Origin: Fundicoccus sp052116145
GTDB lineage: Bacteria > Bacillota > Bacilli > Lactobacillales > Aerococcaceae
Assembly (NCBI RefSeq): GCF_052116145.1
Contig: NZ_JBQKLQ010000008.1
Span: 84,465-148,464 of the forward strand
Length of the DNA: 64,000 bases
Direction of reading: 5' to 3'
Positions within the stretch are counted from its first letter, which is position 1. Each line of letters opens with the position of its first letter. The notes beneath the pieces are model-generated. The model did no database searches, was not told where the DNA came from, and saw only the letters and a program-made list of their open reading frames with translations. Shown here in pieces: positions 52,170-61,144 of this stretch. Position numbers and translations under genes: made by a program.

Positions 52170-53171
52170 TTAATCCTCTAAATATTCATTTGTAAAATAG
52201 TTACCTAGTGTCAAATCAACCTCAACTAAATCATTTTCATATAACCACTTATAAAATTGATTCCATCTTGATTCGTCTATATGTCCCCATTGTGATGGTT
52301 CTTCTGCATATTGCTCACTAATCCATATTTGAGAAGCGAGCACCATGTCTTTTTGGCTCTCCAATTCTGGTGCATTTTTGATTAGAATCTCAGCCGATTC
52401 TTCTGGATGCTCCATAGCATACTGATAGCCTTTTTTAATCGCTTGAATGACTTTCGTCGCTTGATCTCCTTGCTGTGACAAATAATCATTATTAGCAATT
52501 ATAATGGGTGAGTAAAAATCTAATGCTTCAGCATAATCTGCGAAGTAAAAGAAATTACTTGCTACCTCTTGATAGTCAGCCATTATTCCATCCCATGCAT
52601 AATAAATCCATGCAGAGTCAAACATCTCGTTGGCTAGACCTACCACAGAATTATCTGCTTGGTTAGGTACTAATTTGACAGCGTCATAATTTCCACCTTC
52701 TTGATTCACCAAAAATTTAATCATTGCTAATTCAATTGGGTCATTCCAAGTACCATAACTTTTGTCAGTTAAATCTTGAGGTGCTTTAATTTCAGCAGCT
52801 TCATTTGAAATGACTCCTGACGTATTGTGTTCTAGAATAGCCGCGACAGCTGTTACTGGTAAACCACCCGCAAAACGCGATGCAATTGAATCTTGGAAAC
52901 TAATACCAAATTCTGCTTGGCCTAAACCGACTAATTCGGTTGTACTACCTTCTGGTGGTCGTCTAATTGTGACATCTACGCCTGCTTCTGTAAAATAGCC
53001 TTTTTCAACTGCTACATATAAACCAGTATGGTTGGTATTGGGTACCCAGTCTAAAATGAAATCGACAGAGTCATTTTCAGCGACAGCAGATACAAGTGTT
53101 ACCTGGCTAATTGAGAATAATAAACTTAATGTAATAACTGATTGTACAAGTAGATTAAACATTTTTTTCAT
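52170..53171 (-). CDS. ABC substrate-binding protein of thiamine-precursor uptake (ThiY/NMT1-like)
   Basis: 333 residues. Signal peptide about 1-30 (ending VSAVAEN) without a lipobox cysteine. NMT1/THI5-like fold: DFILDWVPNTNHTGLYVAVE (about 37), GYFTEAGVDVTIRRPPEGST, LVGLGQAEFGISFQDSIASR, and AVAAILEHNTSGVIS. The WxPNTNHTG..G motif is typical of ThiY, which binds N-formyl-4-amino-5-aminomethyl-2-methylpyrimidine. Located in the riboswitch-controlled operon. Whether the ligand is this pyrimidine, HMP or thiamine is not decided by sequence. Confidence 0.9.
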   Translation of the reverse strand: MKKMFNLLVQSVITLSLLFSISQVTLVSAVAENDSVDFILDWVPNTNHTGLYVAVEKGYFTEAGVDVTIRRPPEGSTTELVGLGQAEFGISFQDSIASRFAGGLPVTAVAAILEHNTSGVISNEAAEIKAPQDLTDKSYGTWNDPIELAMIKFLVNQEGGNYDAVKLVPNQADNSVVGLANEMFDSAWIYYAWDGIMADYQEVASNFFYFADYAEALDFYSPIIIANNDYLSQQGDQATKVIQAIKKGYQYAMEHPEESAEILIKNAPELESQKDMVLASQIWISEQYAEEPSQWGHIDESRWNQFYKWLYENDLVEVDLTLGNYFTNEYLED

Positions 53172-53185
53172 TTATGATAGCTCCC

Positions 53186-53962
53186 TTAAAATCTTATCTT
53201 ACGTTCTCTATACATCCATGGGATAAACACTCTTTCTAAAAGCGAAACAACCCACATAAAAAACAGACTAATTAACGAAATTAGAACAATAACTGCGAAC
53301 ATTTTGTCATAAGCAAATGCTTTTTTAGTTTGAATCATGTAAACTCCTAAGCCTTCAAAGCCCCCCAGCCATTCAGCTACGACTGAACTGACAAAAGCAT
53401 AGGAAACACTGACACGTAACCCACTAAAAAAATATGACAAACTATTGGGTAATTTGACATGTAAAAGAACTTGCCATGAATTTGCTCCCATTAATTGCAA
53501 CAAGCGAACAGCGTCTTGATCACTATTAGCAAATCCATTTAAAATACTAATAATAATTGGAAACAGTGTGGTTAAAACAACCAAAACAATTTTAGGTGTC
53601 ATATCATAACCTAGTAACAATACTAATATGGGTGCGATAGCAACCGTCGGTATCGTTTGAGTCACAATTAACATTGGATAAAGTGCTCGATTTAACCATT
53701 CGATTAAATCCATTACAATTGCTAATATAAAAGCCAAAACAATTCCGATTCCTAAACCAATAAAGGCTTGTAATAACGTCACTCGGCTGTTGTCCCAAAG
53801 ATTGGCACGATCATTAACTAATGCTGTAATTATCTGACTTGGAGTGGGAATGATGAATCGTGGTAGCCACCCCATGTATCCGCTAAACTCCCAAAGTAAA
53901 ATTAGCGTCAGTCCAAAAATTAATCCTGCATATTTATTGGCGATGTTTTGATACTTTTTCAT
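53186..53962 (-). CDS. ABC permease of thiamine-precursor uptake (ThiX-like)
   Basis: About 258 residues from ATG 53962, lying within the end of the upstream gene (29-base overlap); the frame opens at 53992. Six membrane segments. The EAA loop shows LLQLMGANSWQVLLHVKLPN (about 165), with GLRVSVSYAFVSSVVAEWLGG after it, typical of SsuC/ThiX permeases. Overlap indicates translational coupling with the thiamine-binding fold gene. Confidence 0.9.
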   Translation of the reverse strand: MKKYQNIANKYAGLIFGLTLILLWEFSGYMGWLPRFIIPTPSQIITALVNDRANLWDNSRVTLLQAFIGLGIGIVLAFILAIVMDLIEWLNRALYPMLIVTQTIPTVAIAPILVLLLGYDMTPKIVLVVLTTLFPIIISILNGFANSDQDAVRLLQLMGANSWQVLLHVKLPNSLSYFFSGLRVSVSYAFVSSVVAEWLGGFEGLGVYMIQTKKAFAYDKMFAVIVLISLISLFFMWVVSLLERVFIPWMYRERKIRF

Positions 53963-54230
53963 CGATACCCAACACTTGCCCCTCTGCGTCATAGCTAATT
54001 TTAACGTTTGTAAAAATTTTGTGATGGTGTGAACCGGCTACTTCAATCGCACCTTTTAATATAGCCATCAATTCATCAAATTCACCCTCAATAGTGGTTT
54101 CAAAAGCACTTACCTCAATACTTTTAGCATTCACTCTCAAATAGTCGATTACCTTATCGACCGTATTAAGAACTGTTGCTTGATCCGTTTGCTGTGGTAA
54201 AATTTGAATAGCTAAACTACAATTTGACAT
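53934..54230 (-). CDS. MTH1187/YkoF-family thiamine-binding protein
   Basis: 98 residues with GGGAGG before ATG. Small alpha-beta domain: CSLAIQILPQ at the N-terminus, VDKVIDYLRV, then VSAFETTIEGEFDELMAILK (about 40-60) and GSHHHKIFTNVKISY (about 67). This is the DUF77/MTH1187 family related to YkoF, which binds thiamine. First gene after the TPP riboswitch; may buffer or sense the imported compound in the cytosol. Confidence 0.88.
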   Translation of the reverse strand: MSNCSLAIQILPQQTDQATVLNTVDKVIDYLRVNAKSIEVSAFETTIEGEFDELMAILKGAIEVAGSHHHKIFTNVKISYDAEGQVLGIDEKVSKHRQ

Positions 54231-54317
54231 ACAAAAAAAACCTCCCTATTCTTTTCACACAAATGCGCAAACATAGAAATAGACAAGTTTATCCACCATA
54301 ATATATATATGAAATAA

Positions 54318-54405
54318 ACCACATCCCTACGTAAGTGTTAACTTAATCAGGTTATTAGAGTTCGGGCAAGTCCCATCTCAGCATATTGCACCCCTTGTGT
54401 GTTGA
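54318..54405 (-). promoter_or_regulatory. TPP riboswitch (THI element)
   Basis: On the minus strand the conserved blocks appear in order: AAGGGGTGC, GCTGAGATGGGA, AACTCT, ACCTGATTAAGTTAACAC and TTACGTAGGGA. The RNA binds thiamine pyrophosphate. No clear terminator follows before the GGGAGG site of the first gene about 75 bases later, so control of translation initiation is more likely than attenuation. Confidence 0.95.
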
Positions 54406-54409
54406 AGCC

Positions 54410-54438
54410 ATCATAGCATAAGATAATTCCAAGTACAA
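54410..54438 (-). promoter_or_regulatory. Promoter of the TPP riboswitch operon
   Basis: Minus-strand TTGTAC (54433-54438), 17-base spacer, TATGAT (54410-54415); the predicted start near 54403 coincides with the 5' end of the riboswitch. Confidence 0.7.
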
Positions 54439-54451
54439 GTTAAGCAAACAA

Positions 54452-54492
54452 ATCCGTTGGGACTGATTATGAAAAATCAATCCCAACGGGTC
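54452..54492. terminator. Hairpin after the agaS pseudogene
   Basis: CCGTTGGGA-TGATT pairs with AATCA-TCCCAACGG (one bulge) around a 6-base loop, directly after the decayed SIS-domain gene; the U-run is interrupted. Confidence 0.6.
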
Positions 54493-55335
54493 CATTAGTC
54501 TTACAACCATTATTTTGCTCATGAATGGTTACACCTTTTACCCCACGGGTCACCGTTCCTGTGGGAGAAGGATTTTCTGGTATATTCCTCACTTTAATCG
54601 CAGACAATAAAGCCACCGTTTGTCATAAGATTATATATGGCAGAACAAGGTAAGCATCTGGCACATGTTTTTGTCCTTGCGTGATGTTAAAACCGTTCAT
54701 GGCCATCTGATCTATTTGTTCAACTTGAACAGGTAAAACTAAAGCGGCTAGTTGATCACCTGTTACTTCAGATATAATATCTAAATCATATTGTCTCGTA
54801 TACTCATCATTTGAGACAAAAACGAAAATAAGTGACTTTTCACTGATAAAAGATGTTGGACCATGACGAAAGCATTGAAGAGTCGAAAACAGTCGTTACT
54901 TTACCAGCGGTCAATTCTAAAATTTTAAGTTGAGCTTCTCGAGCAAGCCCTAAAAACTTCCAGAACCCCAATCTATCACGCGGTCAACGTCAGTTTTCAC
55001 GATTACTTAAACCTCTCTAGAAAAGACTGTACTTGCCATCTTTATTACTGATTTTACATAATCTTCTTCGTCAGTATTATTTGTCATGTCAAACGTTAAA
55101 AGAGCTGTCAAAGGTATGCGTATAAAACTCCCTGTCGTAGCGAAACCTTAATCGTTTGATGTAGACGGCTGTAAAATCATAAGGTTTTTATCGTCATCTA
55201 CAGCGGCTTCACTTTCAGGTGAGTTACCGCTTCTTGCCATCATTCTGATTGCTGTTTAATTTCACGCGTTATAATTTCAGCGTCTAATGAGACTAATTCA
55301 TCTGTAGTTAAATCACATATACTTTCAAACTCCTA
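54493..55335 (-). pseudogene. agaS: Decayed AgaS-like SIS-domain sugar isomerase
   Basis: Conceptual translation in shifting frames gives a nearly full AgaS protein. N-terminal LTTDELVSLDAEIITREIKQ, middle LMILQPSTSN and GSFIRIPLTALLTFDMTNNT, later HGPTSFISEKSLIFVFVSND, EVTGDQLAALVLPVQVEQID, and the hallmark C-terminus NPSPTGTVTRGVKGVTIH. Several frameshifts, stop codons (one right after the putative ATG) and a missing segment near 54900-55000 rule out function. AgaS converts galactosamine-6-P-type amino sugars to tagatose-6-P. Next to it lie another gene fragment, an IS21 element and a DeoR-type regulator remnant, together a ruined amino-sugar locus. Confidence 0.8.
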
Positions 55336-55527
55336 TATTTCATCTTAATATTCAATCTGGCTTGTCCATGAGGTCGTAGTTCTTTGAATGACTTCATTTA
55401 AATTTTGAATGCTTTCGCGACCTTTAATTTGCAATCATTTGACAGCGCTTATTGACCACCCGATATAAATCCATCGACTGAAAGCTTCCAAATTGCTCGA
55501 GCCCATAATACGTCATTAACGCGATAT
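55336..55527 (-). pseudogene. Unidentified gene fragment split by the IS21 insertion
   Basis: Minus-strand protein-like sequence LMTYYGLEQFGSFQSMDLYR followed by VVNKRCQMIAN ends in stops and shifts. Across the element, at 57916-57965, the minus strand reads IYAELFQHTLECANEADIVL; joining the two restores one frame at the repeated attaacRcgatat sequence. The parent gene preceded agaS in the same direction; I cannot name it. Confidence 0.5.
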
Positions 55528-55639
55528 GTTTGTTGTAATCTAAAAGTGGTCCATTTCAGTGGCAAGTTGCTATTGAAAAATGGTCCACTTATTTTTATGC
55601 TTTTAAGTATAAATCATTTATATTTGGAGGCAATTAGGA

Positions 55640-57112
55640 GTGATTACTTTTATGAAGCAGTATGAAATCATTAATTTGTATCGAGATGGGGTTTCTTTTC
55701 GAAAGATAGCTCAAAGGTTGGACGTGGATCGGAAAACAGTCAGTAAAATTTGTCATCGTTATCAGGAGGGATTAGAGGCAGTCATACACTCTCAGTCAGA
55801 AAAAGAGCTAGAAGAAGCAACGCATCAAGTGGTTAGCTCTCATCAGTATAATACGAAAAACCGAACGACTCGTACGTTCACGCCAGAAGTTGATCAGTTA
55901 ATGCGAGATATTTATCAACAAGAGAAAATCAAAAATAGACGGCTAGGCTCTCACAAACAAGCGCTTACCGCTAAAGCAGTCCATGAACTCATTACTGACG
56001 CAGGACATTCAATTGGGTATCGTACAGTGGCGCACTACTGGTCAAAATTAAAAGAAAAAACAAGAGAAGCTTATATTCGTCAAGAATACCCCTTAGGACA
56101 TCGAGTAGAATTTGACTTTGGTGAAGTGAAGTTAGAAGTTGCAGGCAAAGTAGGTACTTATTATTTAGCTGTTTTGGCCTGTCCAGCCTCTGGTTTTCAT
56201 TGGGCTTATCTTTATACTAATCAAAAACAAGCAGTCTTTCAGGAAGCACATGTGCAGTTCTTTGAGTTAGTTGGGGGTGTCTACCGAGAAGTAGTCTATG
56301 ATAATATGCGCAACGTCGTCACCCGTTTTATTGGCAAGAATGAAAAGGAATTAAATGAATCCTTGCTTAAACTGTCCTTATATTACGGCTTTGACATCAA
56401 TGTGACTAATTGTTTCAGTGGGAATGAAAAAGGCACTGTAGAAGGACGTGTCAAATCAGTACGACGAGCTATCTTCAGTAAAGTTTATCAGTTTCAAAAC
56501 TTAGAGGCAGCGAGAGACTATCTAAGTCAGGGGTTAATTCAATTAAATCAAACTAGCCAAATTAAGGTCGAAAGGGGATCCCTACTTGCTTACCGTCCGC
56601 CTTACGAAGTCGCAACCGTTCATCAATGTCGGGTCAATAAATATTCAACCATTCAATTTAAAACCAACCATTATTCAGTTCCAGACTATCTCGTCCAGCA
56701 TCAAGTACAAGTAAAAGAATACGCGGAATACTTATTAATCTACGCAAACCATGAAGAAGTTTGTCGGCATCAAAAAATAGAGGGCTCTCATCAATATCAG
56801 CTTGACATATACCACTACCTCAAGACGTTGATGAAGAAACCAGGTGCTTTAAAGCATTCAAAAGCTCTAAAAAACAATCCCGATCTCGAAACCCTCTACT
56901 ACCAACATTATAAAGGAAACGCCAAGTTTTTTATAGAACAGCTCTCCAAGTTTAAACAATTATCTCATCAGGAATTACTAAAACAATTGAAACGAGCTTC
57001 ATTGAAACAACCTATTACAAATGGGTTTGAGCGTAATCAGGTCATTCTAGAAGTAGAATCAAATCTTCAACGGTTAAACAAACTTTATGGATTAGAGGTG
57101 ACGTCATGTTAA
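55640..57112 (+). CDS. istA: IS21-family transposase IstA
   Basis: 490 residues from GTG 55640 (ATG at 55652 is an alternative). N-terminal helix-turn-helix (about 8-35: IINLYRDGVSFRKIAQRLDV, DRKTVSKICHRY), then a DDE integrase core. First Asp in HRVEFDFGEVKLEV (about 160), second in EVVYDNMRNV (about 220), and Glu in CFSGNEKGTVEGRVKSVR (about 265). The C-terminal beta domain has YRPPYEVATVHQCRVNKYST. It cuts and joins the element ends. Overlaps istB by seven bases. Confidence 0.94.
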   Translation: MITFMKQYEIINLYRDGVSFRKIAQRLDVDRKTVSKICHRYQEGLEAVIHSQSEKELEEATHQVVSSHQYNTKNRTTRTFTPEVDQLMRDIYQQEKIKNRRLGSHKQALTAKAVHELITDAGHSIGYRTVAHYWSKLKEKTREAYIRQEYPLGHRVEFDFGEVKLEVAGKVGTYYLAVLACPASGFHWAYLYTNQKQAVFQEAHVQFFELVGGVYREVVYDNMRNVVTRFIGKNEKELNESLLKLSLYYGFDINVTNCFSGNEKGTVEGRVKSVRRAIFSKVYQFQNLEAARDYLSQGLIQLNQTSQIKVERGSLLAYRPPYEVATVHQCRVNKYSTIQFKTNHYSVPDYLVQHQVQVKEYAEYLLIYANHEEVCRHQKIEGSHQYQLDIYHYLKTLMKKPGALKHSKALKNNPDLETLYYQHYKGNAKFFIEQLSKFKQLSHQELLKQLKRASLKQPITNGFERNQVILEVESNLQRLNKLYGLEVTSC

Positions 57113-57855
57113 GTATAGAAGTGGCAGCAAAGGAGCTTAAACTAGCGTATACAAAGACTCAGTTTCAAGAGCATCTTACGCAAGCGAACCATCGAAATTT
57201 GACTTTTGAGGAAGCTTTAACAGAATTATTGAATGCGGAAGTAGAAGATCGACGCAATAGAAGTTGCGAACGACGTATCAAACAAGCGAAGTTTCACCAG
57301 AAAAAATACTTGATGGATTTTGATGATCTAGTGTTTGAAGATAAGACGCGGCAACAATTACGTGAATTAAAAACACTTCAATTTATAGAGGCTAAAGAAA
57401 ACGGCATTTTAATAGGCAACCCAGGAACTGGCAAAACTCACTTTAGTATCGGGATAGGTATCGAAGCTTGTCTAAAAGGTTATCAAGTACTTTTTGTGAA
57501 TGCCCCAAACCTTGTGATTCAATTAAAGGAAGCAGTGAGTCAAAGTCAATTTATGCGTTTTAAACGAAGGTTTGAACGAGTTGATCTCGTGATTGTCGAT
57601 GAGTTAGGTTATCTATCTTTTGACGAAGCAGGAGCTGAATTACTCTTTAATTTATTATCTAACCGCAATGATCGTGGTTCTCTTTTAATTACCACAAACC
57701 TTACCTTTGATCGTTGGCAAGAGTGTTTTAAAGATCCAACCTTAACTGGGGCTTTAGTTGATCGCTTAGCCTATCAAGCACATGTCGTTGATATGCGAGG
57801 TGATAGCTACCGGATTAAGCAAACTAGCGAATGGATGAATCAGTTAATTAATTAA
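57106..57855 (+). CDS. istB: IS21-family ATPase IstB
   Basis: 249 residues, AAA+ ATPase of the DnaC/IstB group. Walker A IGNPGTGKTHFSIGIGIEAC (about 103), Walker B LVIVDELGYLSFDEAGAELL (about 162), sensor 1 GSLLITTNLTF and sensor 2 region GALVDRLAYQAHVVDMRGDS. It regulates target choice and activates IstA. Start lies inside the end of istA (ATGTTAAGT after GAGGTGACGTC). Confidence 0.95.
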   Translation: MLSIEVAAKELKLAYTKTQFQEHLTQANHRNLTFEEALTELLNAEVEDRRNRSCERRIKQAKFHQKKYLMDFDDLVFEDKTRQQLRELKTLQFIEAKENGILIGNPGTGKTHFSIGIGIEACLKGYQVLFVNAPNLVIQLKEAVSQSQFMRFKRRFERVDLVIVDELGYLSFDEAGAELLFNLLSNRNDRGSLLITTNLTFDRWQECFKDPTLTGALVDRLAYQAHVVDMRGDSYRIKQTSEWMNQLIN

Positions 57856-57952
57856 TAAACAACCAGCCAAATGGACCATTTTTCAATAGCAAGGTGGTCC
57901 ATTTTTCAGTTGACATTAACACGATATCTGCTTCATTAGCACACTCTAGAGT

Positions 57953-58344
57953 GTGTTGGAACAATTCAGCATAGATTCCTCCATCTTAGTGTTTAATAAA
58001 TTTCAATTCGACTCTCGTTTTGAGCTCATATTAATAGGGGGTAATTACCACCCTTTTACAGGAGCTTTTTTGGCAGTATTACTCGCACGATATTACGAGA
58101 CATTCATGTTGATAAGTCCTTTATTAGGGTCAACGCCATTCATCAGAATAACCTTTACAATGCGAATACTGATGAAGGAATTATCGAGCGTTTTATATTA
58201 GAAAACACAGGAAAAACCTATATTGTTGCAGAAAAAAGCAAATTCAATCAAACCGCTTTTTATCATTGTTATGATCTTTCTTTAGCAGTTATGTTGCTAA
58301 TTGATCGTCAATTTTCTAAAGATTTACTGACAAGTTACTCATAA
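57953..58344 (+). pseudogene. Remnant of a DeoR-family regulator (C-terminal sensor domain)
   Basis: Only the sugar-phosphate-sensing half survives. One frame reads VFNKFQFDSRFELILIGGNY, then HPFTGAFLA; after a shift the sequence continues with a NAIHQNNLYNANTDEGIIER block and, in the last frame, ENTGKTYIVAEKSKFNQTAF..., ending at TAA 58342. These match the DeoR C-terminal domain (GG, TxDE and ADSSKF-like blocks). The DNA-binding N-terminus is gone, cut near the IS21 right end. It was probably the regulator of the ruined amino-sugar locus. Confidence 0.75.
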
Positions 58345-58373
58345 TTCGTCAAGGTCAAACCTGCATAATGCAA

Positions 58374-58421
58374 CTATAACACCTTGGACATTCTAAAAAT
58401 GAATGCGCCAAGGTGTTATAG
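58374..58421. terminator. Perfect 14-bp hairpin
   Basis: CTATAACACCTTGG and its exact complement CCAAGGTGTTATAG around a 20-base loop, between the regulator remnant and the monooxygenase-like gene. No long T-run, so terminator function is presumed from position. Confidence 0.6.
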
Positions 58422-58425
58422 TTTA

Positions 58426-58644
58426 CTAGAATGAAGCCTTCCCTTCGATTATTATTAAGACCGGATCATTACTCATTGTAACAATCAATGGTTTTGCTTT
58501 TTCGATTAAATTTTTAAACACATCGAGTTCTAATGAAGCACGGTGAGCCGCTTGATTCTCCCACAATTCATGCATATAAACAGCGTCAGGTTCTTCTTCA
58601 TTCACACCAACGAAATAACAGTAACAGTTATCCACAGCTTCCAT
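58426..58644 (-). CDS. Antibiotic biosynthesis monooxygenase-like domain (start uncertain, possibly broken)
   Basis: 72 residues from the first ATG, but homologous sequence clearly begins earlier in the same frame: NGNFVASSGKDALLRQYLLE then ASKA precede it (to about 58719). Upstream of that, only an ATT codon and then an in-frame TAA are found, so the usual start is missing. The visible part, CYCYFVGVNEEEPDAVYMHE, WENQAAHRASLELDVFKNLI, matches YgiN/LsrG-type ABM proteins of 90-100 residues. Either it uses a non-standard start or is recently inactivated. Monocistronic, downstream of dsdA. Confidence 0.6.
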   Translation of the reverse strand: MEAVDNCYCYFVGVNEEEPDAVYMHELWENQAAHRASLELDVFKNLIEKAKPLIVTMSNDPVLIIIEGKASF

Positions 58645-58774
58645 TGCTTTGGAAGCTTCTAATAAATACTGTCTTAATAAGGCGTCTTTACCGGAACTGG
58701 CGACAAAATTTCCGTTAATAGATTATCTATTTATCTCATTATCCTTCTCATCACAAAAACTTCTTCAGTATTGG

Positions 58775-60127
58775 TTATAAATATTGCTCGACTGCATTAT
58801 AAAACGCTCGGCGATCAGCTTCTGGCACCATACTTCCTCCGGTTGCCCACGATATGTGATTTGCCTCTTTCATTTTGTTTTCCAAGCCTTTTTCTTTAAT
58901 ATAAGCTTGCCCCTGAACACTACTAAACAAACGGGCGGGGCCGGTCACTCCGACGACAGCTGCCGGCTCTAACGCAATCTCTTTTATATCAACTAATTTT
59001 CTTAAGAATGTAAAATTGTCTTTTTCAGAAACGGTATACCCGCCATCAAAAAAGTCATGCATTAATTTTGCCACAAAGCCCGATGTTCTTGGAACGGCTA
59101 AACCATCCATATTTGTTAAGCTGCCATCAATATTAAAATCCTCAATCGACACTTGATCATACTCTTTGGTCATTAAGCCAATTAACATCGACGGCATTTG
59201 AGTAGGTTCTGCGAAAAAGCAATGAACATTGTCACCGTACACTTGCTTCAAACCGAAAGTGATTCCTCCTGGACTCCCTCCAATACCGCAAGGTAGGTAG
59301 ACGAATAGTGGGTGGTCCTCATCGACTTGGATATCCATTTGACTTAATTGTTCTTGCAGACGATTACCCGCGACCGTATACCCTAGGAAAAGTTCCTCTG
59401 AGAATTCATCATCTATAAAGTAGGACGTCTCGTCTTGTAGCGATTGGCTACGCCCCATCTGAACGGCTTGTGTAAAGTTTGTTTCATGCTCCACGACTTT
59501 AACGCCACGTGAACGTAATAAGTTTTTCTTCCATTCTTTTGCTTCAACTGACATATGAACCGTTACTTCAAAGCCAAGTTTAGCACCCATGACCCCTACA
59601 CTAATTCCTAGATTACCGGTCGTTCCTACAACAATACGGTAGTTAGAGAAGAAATCTTTAAAAGCTTGACTAGCAAATTTAGTATAATCATCTGTCTCTG
59701 AACTTAACATTCCCTGCTCTAAGGCAAGGGCTTCTGCATGCTTCAGAACTTCATAAATGGCTCCTCGCGCCTTGATTGTACCCGCAATAGGAAGTAAATC
59801 ATCACGTTTTAGCCATAAATGTCCATCAATTTTGGTTTGATAATAAGATTCTAATTCATCTTTTATTTCATCAATCGAGCTTAATTTAGATTCAATCAAA
59901 CCCTTAGCCTCTACCGTTTCAGGAAATGCTTCCATAATATAGGGTGCAAAACGAGCTAAACGATCCTCAGCATCTCTTATATCTTGCTTAGTAAACTTTG
60001 TTCTTTGATCCGCTTCCTTAAAATTAGGTTTAGATGTATTACTTAAAAATACCCGCTTTGTGTCAGCCACTTCTTTTAAATAAGGCACACTTTCTAACAT
60101 TGATTTAATCTTTTCACTTACAATCAT
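58775..60127 (-). CDS. dsdA: D-serine ammonia-lyase
   Basis: 450 residues, PLP fold-type II enzyme degrading D-serine to pyruvate and ammonia. Seen: DLLPIAGTIKARGAIYEVLK with the PLP lysine (about 116), VGTTGNLGISVGVMGAKLGF (about 175), YLPCGIGGSPGGITFGLKQV (about 280) and ATGGSMVPEADRRAFYNAVE at the C-terminus. Length equals E. coli DsdA. AGGAG lies before ATG. No adjacent D-serine regulator or permease. D-serine detoxification or use of D-Ser from wall material is the likely role. Confidence 0.95.
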   Translation of the reverse strand: MIVSEKIKSMLESVPYLKEVADTKRVFLSNTSKPNFKEADQRTKFTKQDIRDAEDRLARFAPYIMEAFPETVEAKGLIESKLSSIDEIKDELESYYQTKIDGHLWLKRDDLLPIAGTIKARGAIYEVLKHAEALALEQGMLSSETDDYTKFASQAFKDFFSNYRIVVGTTGNLGISVGVMGAKLGFEVTVHMSVEAKEWKKNLLRSRGVKVVEHETNFTQAVQMGRSQSLQDETSYFIDDEFSEELFLGYTVAGNRLQEQLSQMDIQVDEDHPLFVYLPCGIGGSPGGITFGLKQVYGDNVHCFFAEPTQMPSMLIGLMTKEYDQVSIEDFNIDGSLTNMDGLAVPRTSGFVAKLMHDFFDGGYTVSEKDNFTFLRKLVDIKEIALEPAAVVGVTGPARLFSSVQGQAYIKEKGLENKMKEANHISWATGGSMVPEADRRAFYNAVEQYL

Positions 60128-60269
60128 TTTTATCCTCCTGCGTCACAATACTTAATAAACTCAGTTTATCAGACTAAAGAGAAGAAAAAAACAGCTCTAA
60201 GTGCTTCTAACGAAACTATCATATAAAACAAACATCTACCGTTCGGTTTTTATGCTTAATTGTCAACTT

Positions 60270-61037
60270 CTAAACGGTTGGCTCATTCTTTTGTATCTCC
60301 ACTTCAGCCATGTCGAAAGCATTATCTTTAGGTTCATAGCCAATTAAAGTTTTCAATGATTCGATTTCTAAACGATTGAAGCTATTGTTTGATATTCCAT
60401 TAACAATTAGAAAAGGTTCTGACAACTCTGTGTTTAAACAACAATCAAGCAAATGATTGAAGTCATTTTCTGTAATAATTTCAGCCAAACCATTTAGATT
60501 AATTTCCTTAGAAAACTTTGAACCGGTTGTCGAATAATTACCGATTCGAATACCAATCGCTTCTATTCCTTTTTGATAAGCATAATAATTTGCAACTGAT
60601 TCCATATATAATTTCGAAATACCATAATAACCATCAGGTCTGGTTGGATCATTGACCTGTATTTCTTTACCTTCTGGATAGCCATCTACCGCATGCACAG
60701 AACTCGCAAATACTATTCTTTTTAGCTTGCTCGCTTGTTCTGCATATTCAAATAACAGCTTAGGAATAATGAAGTTAGGTTGCCACACTTCTTCAAATTT
60801 GGCAAAGGCATCGGGATTACCCGCAAGATGAACAATGTACTCAATATCCTCTAACAAGCCCTCCCAAGCCTCGCTATTATCCAAATCAATTGCTATTTTT
60901 ACTGCATCGAGTGCTAAATTTTCAGGATAATCATCAAAGTTACGATCGACTAAAGTTAAATGATAATCCCCTTCTAAATGCTTGGTGATAGCCTGGCCAA
61001 TTGTACCTGCAGCTCCAGTAATTAACAATTTTTTCAT
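60270..61037 (-). CDS. NAD-dependent epimerase/dehydratase family protein (uronate dehydrogenase-like)
   Basis: 255 residues of the extended short-chain dehydrogenase fold. Rossmann motif LLITGAAGTIGQAITKHLEG (residue 3), ALDAVKIAIDLDN with the Asp region, YIVHLAGNPDAFA (about 70), catalytic FASSVHAVDG and YYGISKLYMESVANYYAYQK (YxxxK, about 137). RIGNYSTTGSK follows. Best fit is NAD-dependent uronate or sugar dehydrogenases. Preceded by GGAGG and separated from the deacetylase gene by a terminator. Confidence 0.85.
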   Translation of the reverse strand: MKKLLITGAAGTIGQAITKHLEGDYHLTLVDRNFDDYPENLALDAVKIAIDLDNSEAWEGLLEDIEYIVHLAGNPDAFAKFEEVWQPNFIIPKLLFEYAEQASKLKRIVFASSVHAVDGYPEGKEIQVNDPTRPDGYYGISKLYMESVANYYAYQKGIEAIGIRIGNYSTTGSKFSKEINLNGLAEIITENDFNHLLDCCLNTELSEPFLIVNGISNNSFNRLEIESLKTLIGYEPKDNAFDMAEVEIQKNEPTV

Positions 61038-61107
61038 TATCTTGCCTCCTGATTTATTTCGTTATTCACTTTTAGTATAGCACTTTGACTCTTTTAATAA
61101 AAAAAAT

Positions 61108-61136
61108 AAAACCTCTACTCTTAAGTAAAGGTTTTA
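61108..61136 (-). terminator. Terminator after the second deacetylase gene
   Basis: AAAACCT-TAC pairs with GTA-AGGTTTT (one mismatch) with an A-rich plus-strand flank, that is a U-run on the minus strand, nine bases past the stop at 61145. Confidence 0.7.
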
Positions 61137-61144
61137 ATATTTAT

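Larger units (their letters stand above)
55528..57915 (+). mobile_element. IS21-family insertion sequence (istA-istB)
   Basis: About 2.39 kb. Ends read TGTTGTAATC on the left (55531) and, as complement, TGTCAACTGA on the right (57915), both TG...CA as in IS21. Further in, a 21-base segment (55567-55587) recurs inverted at 57872-57892, and AATGGTCCA/TGGACCATT boxes are repeated, the multiple terminal repeats usual for IS21. Flanks carry attaacgcgatat (55515-55527) and attaacacgatat (57915-57927), a likely target duplication with one mismatch. The exact left edge is uncertain by about 3 bases. Both genes look intact. Confidence 0.88.

Noticed and set aside
54640..54690. Sigma-54 promoter (TGGCAC ... 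TTGC) near 54660
   Set aside because: TGGCAC and TTGC are too far apart for a -24/-12 element and lie inside the agaS pseudogene.
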